From Saprospiraceae bacterium (GTDB lineage Bacteria; Bacteroidota; Bacteroidia; Chitinophagales; Saprospiraceae): a stretch of 64,000 nt of DNA. Below the pieces are notes generated by a model. It did not search any database. It was not told the DNA's origin and worked only from the letters and a program-made list of their open reading frames with translations. Positions 35,717-44,370 of the stretch are shown here, piece after piece. The position numbers were made by a program, and so were the translations under genes. The first letter of the stretch is position 1, and each line of letters starts with the position of its first letter. The stretch spans positions 177,009 to 241,008 of the forward strand of contig JADKAS010000006.1 of the NCBI GenBank assembly GCA_016715245.1, read 5' to 3'.

Positions 35717-38058
35717 TTTTGATTCCATTTAAAATTGTATGTAATACTGGGAATTATAGGGAAAATAGTAATTTTAGTACCTTCAATCGTCGTGGCACCG
35801 GTTTCAAAATCCGAAGTCACATCAAAGTTTACGAAAAAAGGATTTTTGCGGTTGTACGTATTATAAATAGATAAAATCCAACTTCCCTGGTATGGTTTTT
35901 TACTGCCTGCTTTAGGTGTATAGGTCACTGACAAATCCATCCTGTGATAAGCATCAAGTCTTGTGCTGTTTCTTGGTCCGTAAAACAAATTTATATTTTG
36001 TTCTACAAAGAAAAATCCTCTCACAGGAGTAAACCATCGCCCTGAACCATAAATAAAAACAGCGCTGCAATCCCACTTTTTGTTGATTTGGTAATTAGCC
36101 ACTATTTTAAGATCATGTGCTTTGTCGTAGACTGCAGGGTACCACCTTCCACCTTCTATATTCTCAAACGACCGCTCTGTTCTGGCCAGACTATACCCTA
36201 TCCAGCCATTCCATTTACCCAAACTCTTTTTAACAAAAAACTCAGCTCCGTATGCGCGCCCTTTTCCAAAAACAAAAGAATTTTCCAAATCCTTACTGAT
36301 ATCGTTTACATAATTATCAGCATAGTCTATCTGGTTTTGTAAATCTTTGTAATAGACCTCAAAAGAAGTCTCATACATATCATTTTTGAAATTCTTAAAA
36401 ACGCCTAAAGCATATTGAATTCCTCTTTGTGGTTTTACCAGTTCTGTACTGGGCACCCAAACATCTGCCGGAAGCGTACTGGCCGAATTACTAACCAAGT
36501 GTATATATTGTGTCGTCACGGAAACACCTGACTTGATACTCAATTCCTTATTAACGCGATAATTGAGGCTCCATCGCGGCTCGATTCCACCATACGTTTT
36601 TACATGATCTCCTTTGGCATATTGGGTACCGTCAACAAGTGAAGTATAAGGCCCAATCTGCGAAAACAAAGAAAGTCTCAAGCCGGTATTCATAAATATT
36701 TTATTGGTCAGTTTCATATCGTCAAGAAAATAAACACCCGTTTCGTGTGCATTCTTCGGCTTAAATCCTGTCTCAAAATTGACTTCCCCGGTAGTAGCAG
36801 ATGCTGTATTTGGAGTTAATGTATGATAAGTATAGTTTATACCATATTTGAGACTGTGGCGAGGATTCAAATAATAATCAAAATCTGTTTTAAGGTTCCA
36901 GTCTTTTACGCCTGAAAATAGTTTAAAACTAAAATTGTCCTGTCCGCCACTGACCTGAAACCGGTAATCATTATAAATCAGGGACATATTCATAAAAAGT
37001 TTTTGTGTAAAAACATGGTTCCATCTCAATGTACCTGTGCTGTTACCATAAGGCAAATCAAAGACAAAATCACGGGTAGGTTGTCTGAATTTCAACACGT
37101 CTTTTCCAAAATAACCGCTGAAGTATATTCTGTCTTTTTCGGAAAATATGTAGTTCCATTTGGTATTTATATCGTAAAAATAATAATTGGTTCCTTCAAA
37201 ACTGGATCCTTTTAAAAAAGGCTGAATCAAATCGAGAATATATGTTCTCCTACCGGAAATCATAAATGAACTTTTATCCTTTACCACCGGTCCTTGTGCT
37301 GTAATTCTGGAGGAAATGAGACCAATTCCCCCTTCAACACTATATTTTTTCAAATTACCTTCCTTCATCTGAATATCCAGGACGGAAGACAACCTTCCTC
37401 CGTAGTTGGCCGGCATGCCTCCTTTGATCAATGTTGTATTTTTAATGGCATCGGTGTTGAACACTGAAAAAAAGCCCAGCAAATGGCCGGTATTATACAC
37501 CAAAGCTTCATCGAGAAGAACAAGATTCTGATCAGGTCCACCACCTCGCACAAAAAATCCGGCATTTCCTTCACCAGATGATAAAACTCCGGGCAACAGC
37601 TGAAGGGTTTTCAATATATCCGTTTCCCCAAATATAGCCGGCATTTTTTTGATATTTTCCATAGGAAGTTCAACCGTTCCCATTTGGGTACCTTCGACAT
37701 TTTTCCTTCGTTCCTCATGTTGTGCGGAAATCACAATTTCTTCTATCACCACTCCTTCATTCAGTTCGATGTTAATCTGGATGTTTTTATTTAGCTCAAT
37801 TTCCCGGATGGATTCAGTATACCCAAGGTATGAAAACCCTATTTTATACACACCTTGCGGCAAAGTAAGAGAATAAAAACCGTAGGTATTGGTGATGGTA
37901 CCGGACTGCGGATTTCCCAAATCAGAAACAGATGCACCAATCAAGGTTTCTCCTGATTTTTTATCTTTAATATAACCGCTGATGGTAAATTCTTTTGACT
38001 GTGAAAATACGACAGCCGATAAAGAGGATAAAATAATTATAAATAATACTTTCTTCAC
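35713..38058 (-). CDS. TonB-dependent receptor paired with DUF4249 lipoprotein
   Basis: From the GTG at 38056-38058 the protein starts MKKVLFIIILSSLSAVVFSQ, a clean signal peptide; a TTG 33 bases upstream is the only longer option. A carboxypeptidase-regulatory-like domain follows (FTISGYIKDKKSGETLIGAS), then the plug (GETDILKTLQLLPGVLSSGE, GNAGFFVRGGGPDQNLVLLD, GGMPANYGGRLSSVLDIQMK) and a barrel ending ITYNFKW. About 781 aa. It is the typical receptor of the TonB/DUF4249 pair, with the lipoprotein gene overlapping its stop by four bases. The ligand is unknown; pairs of this type are distinct from SusC/SusD. Confidence 0.9.
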   Translation of the reverse strand: MKKVLFIIILSSLSAVVFSQSKEFTISGYIKDKKSGETLIGASVSDLGNPQSGTITNTYGFYSLTLPQGVYKIGFSYLGYTESIREIELNKNIQINIELNEGVVIEEIVISAQHEERRKNVEGTQMGTVELPMENIKKMPAIFGETDILKTLQLLPGVLSSGEGNAGFFVRGGGPDQNLVLLDEALVYNTGHLLGFFSVFNTDAIKNTTLIKGGMPANYGGRLSSVLDIQMKEGNLKKYSVEGGIGLISSRITAQGPVVKDKSSFMISGRRTYILDLIQPFLKGSSFEGTNYYFYDINTKWNYIFSEKDRIYFSGYFGKDVLKFRQPTRDFVFDLPYGNSTGTLRWNHVFTQKLFMNMSLIYNDYRFQVSGGQDNFSFKLFSGVKDWNLKTDFDYYLNPRHSLKYGINYTYHTLTPNTASATTGEVNFETGFKPKNAHETGVYFLDDMKLTNKIFMNTGLRLSLFSQIGPYTSLVDGTQYAKGDHVKTYGGIEPRWSLNYRVNKELSIKSGVSVTTQYIHLVSNSASTLPADVWVPSTELVKPQRGIQYALGVFKNFKNDMYETSFEVYYKDLQNQIDYADNYVNDISKDLENSFVFGKGRAYGAEFFVKKSLGKWNGWIGYSLARTERSFENIEGGRWYPAVYDKAHDLKIVANYQINKKWDCSAVFIYGSGRWFTPVRGFFFVEQNINLFYGPRNSTRLDAYHRMDLSVTYTPKAGSKKPYQGSWILSIYNTYNRKNPFFVNFDVTSDFETGATTIEGTKITIFPIIPSITYNFKWNQK

Positions 38059-38199
38059 AAATAACTGTTTACTTCGAAATTCAGAAAACAAAATTTCTCC
38101 TTTTTGGAGTAAAGGAAGTAAACACCTTATAAGGTAAAAAGATTATATCTTTTCCCTTCTTGAGAATTTATTAACAAAATAATGAATGGCTTAATTCTC

Positions 38200-39255
38200 T
38201 TACCAGTGGAGCAAAGCACTTCCCCAGGTAAAACCACTGCCAAAAGCAGCCAGGCAGACCAAATCACCGTCTTTAATTCTTCCGTTTTCCCAGGCTTCAC
38301 AAAGAGCAATCGGAATGGATGCTGCCGTGGTATTGCCGTATTTCTGGATGTTGTTTACTATTTTTTCGTCCGGTAAACCCATCACTTTCTGCACAAACTG
38401 GCTGATGCGAAGATTGGCCTGATGAGGTACCAACATATCGATATCCTCTTTTTTTAAACCTGCTTTTTCCAATCCTTCTTTGATCACTTCCGGAAATTTA
38501 ACGACTGCGGTTTTAAATACCAGCTGCCCTGTCATATTTGGCACCAGCATATTGTCATCCACCATTTTTTGGGTAACAAAAAGACCGCCATCCTTGTCAT
38601 CGTTTGGATAGCCGAATTTTTCCGTTCCCAAATGATAACCGCTATGGGAACCGGGATTGATCATAGCCAGTTCTTCGGCGTGTGTTCCGTCAGAATGTAA
38701 AACGGTATTAATAACCCCCTGCCCTTCTTTGTCTGTAGGTTGTAAAACGACAGCACCTGCACCGTCACCAAAAATGACTGTAACCTGCCTGCCTTCATCA
38801 GAATAATCAAGACCCATAGAATGTTTTTCAGCTCCTACAAGTAAAATGTTTTTATACATTCCGGATTTGATAAACTGATCCGCAATCGACAAACCATACA
38901 CAAAACCTGTACACTGATTGCGGATATCCAAAGCCCCGATTTCAGTTTTGGTTATTCCAAGTTCCCGTTGCAGTAATACTCCGCACCCCGGGAAATAATA
39001 ATCAGGACTCAAAGTGGCAAATATAATGAAGTCGAGATCTTCAGCTGTGATTCCAGCCCTTTCTATGGCTATTTTGGCCGCATTGGCAGCCATGGTGGTA
39101 GGAGTCTCGGTATGCCTTTCCGCATATCTTCTTTCTTCTATTCCTGTCCTTTCTATTATCCATTCATTGGATGTATCCATGTAATGAGTCAATTCTTCAT
39201 TGGTCACCACTCTCGAAGGCAGATATTTCCCTATTCCTGCAATTTTTGTTCTCAT
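38200..39255 (-). CDS. fabH: 3-oxoacyl-ACP synthase III (FabH)
   Basis: Starts fatty-acid synthesis by condensing acyl-CoA with malonyl-ACP. The 351-residue protein has the FabH N-terminus KIAGIGKYLPSRVVTNEEL and TSNEWIIERTGIEERR. The catalytic triad is visible: Cys115 in DIRNQCTGFVYGL, His in LVPHQANLRI, and Asn in KYGNTTAASIPIAL. The C-terminus ends CLAAFGSGFTWGSALLHW. All active-site residues are present. It stands alone, divergent from the TerB-like gene. Confidence 0.95.
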   Translation of the reverse strand: MRTKIAGIGKYLPSRVVTNEELTHYMDTSNEWIIERTGIEERRYAERHTETPTTMAANAAKIAIERAGITAEDLDFIIFATLSPDYYFPGCGVLLQRELGITKTEIGALDIRNQCTGFVYGLSIADQFIKSGMYKNILLVGAEKHSMGLDYSDEGRQVTVIFGDGAGAVVLQPTDKEGQGVINTVLHSDGTHAEELAMINPGSHSGYHLGTEKFGYPNDDKDGGLFVTQKMVDDNMLVPNMTGQLVFKTAVVKFPEVIKEGLEKAGLKKEDIDMLVPHQANLRISQFVQKVMGLPDEKIVNNIQKYGNTTAASIPIALCEAWENGRIKDGDLVCLAAFGSGFTWGSALLHW

Positions 39256-39343
39256 GAAAAATATTAAATATTTTGAATGTAGAAATAAAACAACACCAAG
39301 GTAAAAAGTTTATTCATTTTATTATAATTTTACGGTAAAAAAT

Positions 39344-39766
39344 ATGTTCTGGGATTTATTGGAACACGACGAAAAGGCATCGGTACTTGTAAAAATTCTT
39401 ATTCATCTGGCTAAGGTGGATGGCGAACTCAGTAAAAATGAATTTTCGTATCTTGTTTATGTCGCTTCTAAGTTGCACTTACCTCTGGAAAAAGTACGTG
39501 AAATTATGATAAGTGAGGAAGATCTGAACGAAATTTTACCCCACGATGAAAATGAAAGAATGAATGTTCTGTATCATTTGTTGTTTATGATGGAAGCTGA
39601 TAAAATTATCGATCCCGAAGAAATTAAAATGATTTACCACTTTGCGTTGAAACTTGGTTTTTCTGAAAAGATGGTGGAAGAATTTATTCTGATATTCAAA
39701 ACTTACGACATCGATGATTTGCCACCCGATGCCATGTTAAAAATCATTCAAAAATATCAGAATTAA
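39344..39766 (+). CDS. TerB-like helical protein
   Basis: A 140-residue all-helical cytoplasmic protein with the acidic pattern of the TerB family: ILIHLAKVDGELSKNEFSYL near the start and LFMMEADKIIDPEEIKMIYH in the second half, each a helix pair around an Asp/Glu-rich turn. TerB-like proteins occur in tellurite-resistance and membrane-stress systems and may bind divalent metal. No other ter gene is nearby. The family call is from pattern; the role is unknown. Its stop overlaps the end of the convergent amidase gene by four bases. Confidence 0.65.
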   Translation: MFWDLLEHDEKASVLVKILIHLAKVDGELSKNEFSYLVYVASKLHLPLEKVREIMISEEDLNEILPHDENERMNVLYHLLFMMEADKIIDPEEIKMIYHFALKLGFSEKMVEEFILIFKTYDIDDLPPDAMLKIIQKYQN

Positions 39767-41064
39767 AAACTATGAAAATGCCATTTTTTATTCCTTACAC
39801 CTTTACCGGTAACAAAGGATGAAATGATAACACCGGATGGTATGTCACAGTAAATAAAATTATCCCCTTCTGACACTTCATTTTGTTGTATCAACCTGCC
39901 ATCCGCGGCATAGAAATACAATTGCCCCCTTACACTGCTTTTTACAATACATCCATTTCCTGACCTGAGAAGCAAAATATCCAAATCTTTGTCATCCACA
40001 TTGTCCTCTGTGTCTACGATGCTGCAGGAATCCAGAATATAAGATGAACAACCTTCCCGCATAATGGGAAGAAAAGCATGCAGTTGTGTGCCGGGGCATT
40101 CTGTATAATTTGGAGCACATCCGTCTCTGTGGCCTGAAATGCGAAACATATTACCCGGATGTGAAACGATATCCGCTCTTCCCTGAACATCAAAACTCTT
40201 CTGACAGGCTTTGTACGACAACAATTGTTCAAGCGTCGCCAGTGCTTCCTGAGCAGGCATTACAGAAGTAAAGGTACCGATGACACAAATCCCCATAGTA
40301 TTATTGTTGTAGCCGCACATATGAGCACCTCTCACATCCTCTCCGCCTCCTCTGCCCTTGTACAGGTTGCCAAGAGGGTCAATGAGCCAGTTATAGCCAA
40401 TATCCTGCCAACCATTCGTATTGACATGGTAATCAAAAAAAGAAGCCACCACTGCCGGCCAATCGTTACTTTGATTGGACGAAGCACTGTGGTGTACAAT
40501 CAGATGGGTAACTTCCGTCAAAACAGCCGGAGGTACATATATATCCTCAGTGAGACCAAAACTATTTCCCCATACAGTTCTGGGAATGTAGGAAGGCAAT
40601 GGACATTCACAGGTGACAGGATTTGTAACGACCATATTATCTCTGAGGTTTTTGTCCGTAAAAAAACCTGATGCGTGTAGTGAAATGGTAATCTCCGAAG
40701 GATTTCCTGAAATGGCGGTGATTATCAATTCCGAAGAAAGTAAATCTTCTTTACTGAGAAAAAAAAGGCGACTTACATAATCATATTTTTCAAGGTTTAC
40801 ATCACAACCCGGGTCCATTGATATGTCTCCTTTTGCTGTTTTCAGAAGGGATGTAAAACTTTGTTTTGATATGCCATTTGTTTTTACAGAAAAAGAAAAA
40901 GCCTGTTCGCCGGCAGCCGATAACCTATCCTTTTCAAATACGTCCGAAAGTGATAAAGATGCTTCTTTTTCCAAAAAAAAGGTTTTGGAAACGACTACTC
41001 GCTGAGCGTTCATCTCAATACAAAAAAACAAAAGAATTATAGTAAGTTTAATGTACTTATTCAT
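39763..41064 (-). CDS. Secreted N-acetylmuramoyl-L-alanine amidase (PGRP/amidase_2 fold)
   Basis: A 433-residue exported protein with a signal peptide (MNKYIKLTIILLFFCIEMNA). Residues about 185-320 form an amidase_2/PGRP domain: THLIVHHSASSNQS gives the first zinc-ligand histidine, YHVNTNGWQDIGYNWLIDPL the second helix, RGAHMCGYNNNTMGICVIGT the central strand, and ISGHRDGCAPNYTECPG the His/Cys zinc-site region. It cleaves the bond between MurNAc and the stem peptide. The C-terminal 85 residues (LRSGNGCIVKSSVRGQLYFY ... CDIPSGVIISS) resemble a degenerate T9SS tail. An N-terminal extension of about 170 residues has no recognised domain. Confidence 0.85.
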   Translation of the reverse strand: MNKYIKLTIILLFFCIEMNAQRVVVSKTFFLEKEASLSLSDVFEKDRLSAAGEQAFSFSVKTNGISKQSFTSLLKTAKGDISMDPGCDVNLEKYDYVSRLFFLSKEDLLSSELIITAISGNPSEITISLHASGFFTDKNLRDNMVVTNPVTCECPLPSYIPRTVWGNSFGLTEDIYVPPAVLTEVTHLIVHHSASSNQSNDWPAVVASFFDYHVNTNGWQDIGYNWLIDPLGNLYKGRGGGEDVRGAHMCGYNNNTMGICVIGTFTSVMPAQEALATLEQLLSYKACQKSFDVQGRADIVSHPGNMFRISGHRDGCAPNYTECPGTQLHAFLPIMREGCSSYILDSCSIVDTEDNVDDKDLDILLLRSGNGCIVKSSVRGQLYFYAADGRLIQQNEVSEGDNFIYCDIPSGVIISSFVTGKGVRNKKWHFHSF

Positions 41065-41284
41065 TCAATATTCTATAAAAAAAAGATAAATTTTACCAAA
41101 ATGAAAGTAAAAGTAATCAATTTAGTTTTTCCGGACATTAAATTTATACAATAACCTGATTGCAGGTAATATTCCAGGTCAAAGACACCATCTTTTTTAC
41201 TGGTTTTGCAAAAAACCATATACCATGACTAAAATCATCTTTTGGTCATAATATCCTTTTTACATTTGTACAAAATTCAGAACA

Positions 41285-42655
41285 GTGAAAACCATCATCG
41301 AACCCTTCAGAATAAAATCTGTTGAACCCATTTATTTTACCACACAGGAAGAAAGAGAAAAAGCGCTGGAAAAAGCACAATACAATGTCTTTTTACTGCA
41401 TTCAGACGATGTTATTATTGACTTGCTGACCGACAGCGGTACCAGTGCCATGAGCAGCGCTCAATGGGCCGGCATTATGCAAGGTGATGAATCCTATGCC
41501 GGAAGCCCCAGTTTTTATCGCTTTGAAAAAGTGGTAAAAGATATAATGGGCTATCCTGTTGTCATTCCCACCCACCAGGGACGAGGTGCCGAAAAAATCC
41601 TGTTCAGCATTCTGAGTAAAGACAAAAAAGTATATATCGCCAACACATTATTCGACACAACAAGAGCCAACATTGAATTCAGTGGTGCCAGAGGTATTGA
41701 CGTGTTGTGTCCTGAAGGTAAACTGCCCCAGATACCCGCACCTTTCAAGGGCAACATGGATATCAAAGCCCTGGAAGAAACGATACTATTTCAAGGACCG
41801 GAAAATATAGCCCTGGTCATCCTTACCATCACTAATAATTCAGGAGGAGGGCAACCCGTAAGTATGGAAAACATTAAAGCTGTGTCCGGCATCTGTAAGA
41901 AAAACAATATCCGATTTTTCCTGGATGCCTGCCGGTTTGCCGAAAATGCCTGGTTCATTAAAACCAGAGAAAAAGGTTATGAAAATACTTCTGTGAAAAA
42001 AATTGTCCAGGAAATGTTTTCGTATGCCGATGGTTGTCTGATGAGTGCCAAAAAGGACGCTTTTGCCAATATAGGTGGCTTTTTAGCCCTGAATGATGAA
42101 AAGCTGGCCACGCAATGCCGGAATCTACTTGTCATAACTGAAGGTTTTCCCACCTATGGTGGTCTTGCCGGCAGAGATCTGGAAGCGATCGCCATTGGAC
42201 TGGAAGAAATTCTGGATGAAAATTACCTCATGTACAGAATTCGAAGTATATCTTATCTCACAGAAAAACTTTATGCCAAAGGAGTACCTGTCATGAGGCC
42301 TGCCGGCGGACACGCCGTGTATCTGGATGCCAAAGCCTTTCTTCCCCACATACCACCGGATAAATACCCCGGTGTCAGCCTCATCTGCGAATTATACAAA
42401 AAAGGCGGTATCAGGGCCGTGGAAATAGGTTCTCTGATGTTCGGAAAATACGACGAAAACCACCAACTTATACCATCCCAGATGGAATTGGTTCGTCTGG
42501 CCATTCCGAGAAGAGTCTATACCCAATCCCATATAGACTATGTGGCAGAAGTGATCATTGAAGTATTTGAAGAAAGAGAAAAAGCAAGAGGTTACACTAT
42601 CCTGGAAGAAGCTCCTTTGCTCAGACATTTTACCGCCAGAATGCAACCAATCTGA
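41285..42655 (+). CDS. tnaA: Tryptophanase (tryptophan indole-lyase)
   Basis: PLP enzyme splitting L-tryptophan to indole, pyruvate and ammonia. The 456-residue protein starts at a GTG (MKTIIEPFRIKSVEPIYFTT). It shows LLTDSGTSAMSSAQWAGIMQ, PTHQGRGAEKIL, and the PLP lysine in CLMSAKKDAFANIGGF. The related tyrosine phenol-lyase has a threonine at the position where FDTTRAN here has Asp, and a non-His residue where LLRHFTARM has His; both residues here are the tryptophanase type. TACATTTG at 41261-41268 resembles a -7 element. Together with kynA the cell appears able to degrade tryptophan by two separate routes. Confidence 0.9.
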   Translation: MKTIIEPFRIKSVEPIYFTTQEEREKALEKAQYNVFLLHSDDVIIDLLTDSGTSAMSSAQWAGIMQGDESYAGSPSFYRFEKVVKDIMGYPVVIPTHQGRGAEKILFSILSKDKKVYIANTLFDTTRANIEFSGARGIDVLCPEGKLPQIPAPFKGNMDIKALEETILFQGPENIALVILTITNNSGGGQPVSMENIKAVSGICKKNNIRFFLDACRFAENAWFIKTREKGYENTSVKKIVQEMFSYADGCLMSAKKDAFANIGGFLALNDEKLATQCRNLLVITEGFPTYGGLAGRDLEAIAIGLEEILDENYLMYRIRSISYLTEKLYAKGVPVMRPAGGHAVYLDAKAFLPHIPPDKYPGVSLICELYKKGGIRAVEIGSLMFGKYDENHQLIPSQMELVRLAIPRRVYTQSHIDYVAEVIIEVFEEREKARGYTILEEAPLLRHFTARMQPI

Positions 42656-42683
42656 CCAGGTATTGTTGAAAAACAAAAAAGGT

Positions 42684-43241
42684 ATGGATTCATTTATTGA
42701 CAGCAGCAAAAAACTTTTTCTCTATTACAAAAGCCTGGGTGAAAAAGCCATGAATCAGATAAATGATGACATGTTGTTTTTTGAACCCACACCGGGAATC
42801 AACAGTATCGCCATTATCGTTCGTCACCTTCAGGGAAATATGAAGAGTCGCTGGACCGATTTTCTAACCTCTGACGGTGAAAAACCGTGGCGCAACCGCG
42901 ATGAAGAATTTGAAGAATTTGTTACCGACAGAACAAAACTGATGTTGTTGTGGGAAGAAGGCTGGCAATGTCTTTTTGATGCATTGGACAACCTTTCTCC
43001 TGAAGATCTGAATAAAGAAATTACCATCCGCAATCAGGCTCAAAGTGTTATGGATGCGGTACAGAGACAGATAGCCCATTATGCGTATCATGTGGGACAG
43101 ATCGTGTACATTTCCAAAATCAATAAAGGTGACGACTGGCAGAGTCTTTCCATCCCTAAAAACAATTCAGAAACATACAATGCAGTAAAGTTTTCAAAGG
43201 ATAAGGAAAAAGGACATTTCACCGACGAATTTTTGAAATAG
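42684..43241 (+). CDS. DUF1572 (DinB-superfamily) protein
   Basis: A 185-residue helical protein. The ATG at 42684 (MDSFIDSSKKLFLYYKSLGE) is chosen because it lies just after the tnaA stop; an earlier in-frame start would overlap tnaA. Family features are NSIAIIVRHLQGNMKSRWTD, with the first metal-ligand-type His, and AVQRQIAHYAYHVGQIVYIS, with two further His (HxxYH). Together they give the three-histidine site of DinB-fold proteins. Some relatives are thiol-dependent transferases; the substrate here is unknown. It may be co-transcribed with tnaA (28-base gap). Confidence 0.8.
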   Translation: MDSFIDSSKKLFLYYKSLGEKAMNQINDDMLFFEPTPGINSIAIIVRHLQGNMKSRWTDFLTSDGEKPWRNRDEEFEEFVTDRTKLMLLWEEGWQCLFDALDNLSPEDLNKEITIRNQAQSVMDAVQRQIAHYAYHVGQIVYISKINKGDDWQSLSIPKNNSETYNAVKFSKDKEKGHFTDEFLK

Positions 43242-43843
43242 GAAATGTTGTTTTAAGATGTGAGGATATAAGCAATGATTGGAATTCATTGTTACGTATT
43301 TTATTAAAAATGGGCATTTATCGCAAATTACACTTTTTAAAAAGACTTTTGTTGTTTTTCAAAATGTATACATAGTATTATAAATAGTACGCTTAGTTCA
43401 ATTGACAGTTTTATATATCTTTTACTTTTTGCATGACCAAAAAGTAAGCAATCCCGATAAAAAACGGGAAGGCCAAAAAAAGGCGATTGCAAGCACCGCT
43501 CGTTCCCGAATCTCCATTTACGCTACATTTGCCAGAATCTACCCCTTTTCTGGGTTTATCTTATCTTCTGATGATAAATTTTACTTTGTACCCAAGAAGG
43601 CTTATTTCGCTATTTCGATTCTCCTCTCACTATCGCTGTTTTTTGGCCGGTTAGTCGAATTTTGATAAATTGGGTTTCAAACTGAATTGGTTATTAACAT
43701 TTATATTTTGGAAAAATTATGCTATTAGATTAACACAAATCAAACACCCATTTCTTCTTTCTCTTTTATTTTTTATCTTTGTAACCTAATAATACCCACA
43801 ATCAAACCAAACACCTAACACCAAACACCTAACACCTAAAATC
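43242..43843. other. Intergenic region with a hairpin-rich repeat-like stretch
   Basis: About 600 bases. At 43449-43490 nested inverted repeats (outer GCAATC/GATTGC, inner CCCG/CGGG) form a cruciform-like element. An 87-codon open frame crosses it but looks repeat-derived. Before the next gene, TATCTTTG at 43774-43781 matches the -7 consensus, followed by three tandem copies of a CACCTAACAC-like short repeat at about 43808-43840. Confidence 0.5.
43774..43781 (+). promoter_or_regulatory. Candidate -7 element (TAnnTTTG)
   Basis: TATCTTTG, 63 bases before the ATG at 43844. The -33 region has no TTG at standard spacing, so this is a one-box call. Confidence 0.45.
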
Positions 43844-44326
43844 ATGTCACAACCCATCATACAGGGCAAATTTGTTTTGCAAAAAATGGATGCGAAAGGA
43901 GGATGGACTTATGCCCTTTTACCAGGTTTGAACACCAAAACAGGCCTGCCCTTCGGATGGTTTATTGTCAAAGGAAGGATTGATGATTATGAAATAAAGC
44001 AATATAAACTCTGGCCAACAAAGAACAAAGAACTCTTTCTTCCAGTGAAGGCCGAAATCAGAAAAAAGATAAAAAAACAGGAAGGCGATATGGTGGATAT
44101 TGTATTGTACGAAGACAAAAGCGAACCTCACATTCCTGAAGAGTTTTTAATGTGCCTTCTCGACAGTCCACTGGCCAAACACCATTTTGACAATATGTCA
44201 AAAACGAGTCAGAAACAATATGTTGATTATGTGTATGAGGCAAAAAGTATGGATGCACGTGCCCGACGTATTGGTAAAACTATTGAAAAGTTGGAGAAGG
44301 GGTTGAAGTATCACGAAAAAGAGTGA
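43844..44326 (+). CDS. DUF1905 / YdeI-type (bacteriocin-protection-like) protein
   Basis: A 160-residue cytosolic protein. The N-terminal half matches DUF1905: KFVLQKMDAKGGWTYALLPG, FGWFIVKGRIDDYEIKQYKL and LPVKAEIRKKIKKQEGDMVD. The C-terminal helix FDNMSKTSQKQYVDYVYEAK followed by ARARRIGKTIEKLEKGL matches the YdeI/OmpD-associated domain, whose typical pattern is 'SxxKqxxxWIxxAKxxeTRxkRI'. The function is unknown. The gene ends at the edge of the composite repeat region (TGA at 44324-44326 overlaps the first hairpin repeat). Confidence 0.75.
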   Translation: MSQPIIQGKFVLQKMDAKGGWTYALLPGLNTKTGLPFGWFIVKGRIDDYEIKQYKLWPTKNKELFLPVKAEIRKKIKKQEGDMVDIVLYEDKSEPHIPEEFLMCLLDSPLAKHHFDNMSKTSQKQYVDYVYEAKSMDARARRIGKTIEKLEKGLKYHEKE

Positions 44327-44370
44327 TAAGCTTAGCGTCTCGCTAAGCTTGTATATTTCTTTGCCTCCGG
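44325..44370. repeat. Hairpin repeat R1, copy 1
   Basis: Contains AAGCTTAGCG-TCT-CGCTAAGCTT, a perfect ten-base inverted repeat with a three-base loop, followed by a conserved GTATATT.CTTTGCCTCC. Near-identical copies lie at 45209 and 56681. Confidence 0.85.

Noticed and set aside
40225..40671. A 148-codon plus-strand frame opposite the amidase gene
   Set aside because: It is antisense to the PGRP domain, whose motifs are clear; the plus-strand translation shows no family pattern.
41242..41268. Full promoter call for tnaA
   Set aside because: TACATTTG fits the -7 box, but the nearest TTG is only 16 bases upstream, outside the usual 19-21 spacing; kept only as a remark.
43402..43665. An 87-codon plus-strand frame between the DUF1572 and DUF1905 genes
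   Set aside because: It runs through a hairpin-rich repeat-like stretch (nested inverted repeats at 43449-43490) and has no family-like pattern.
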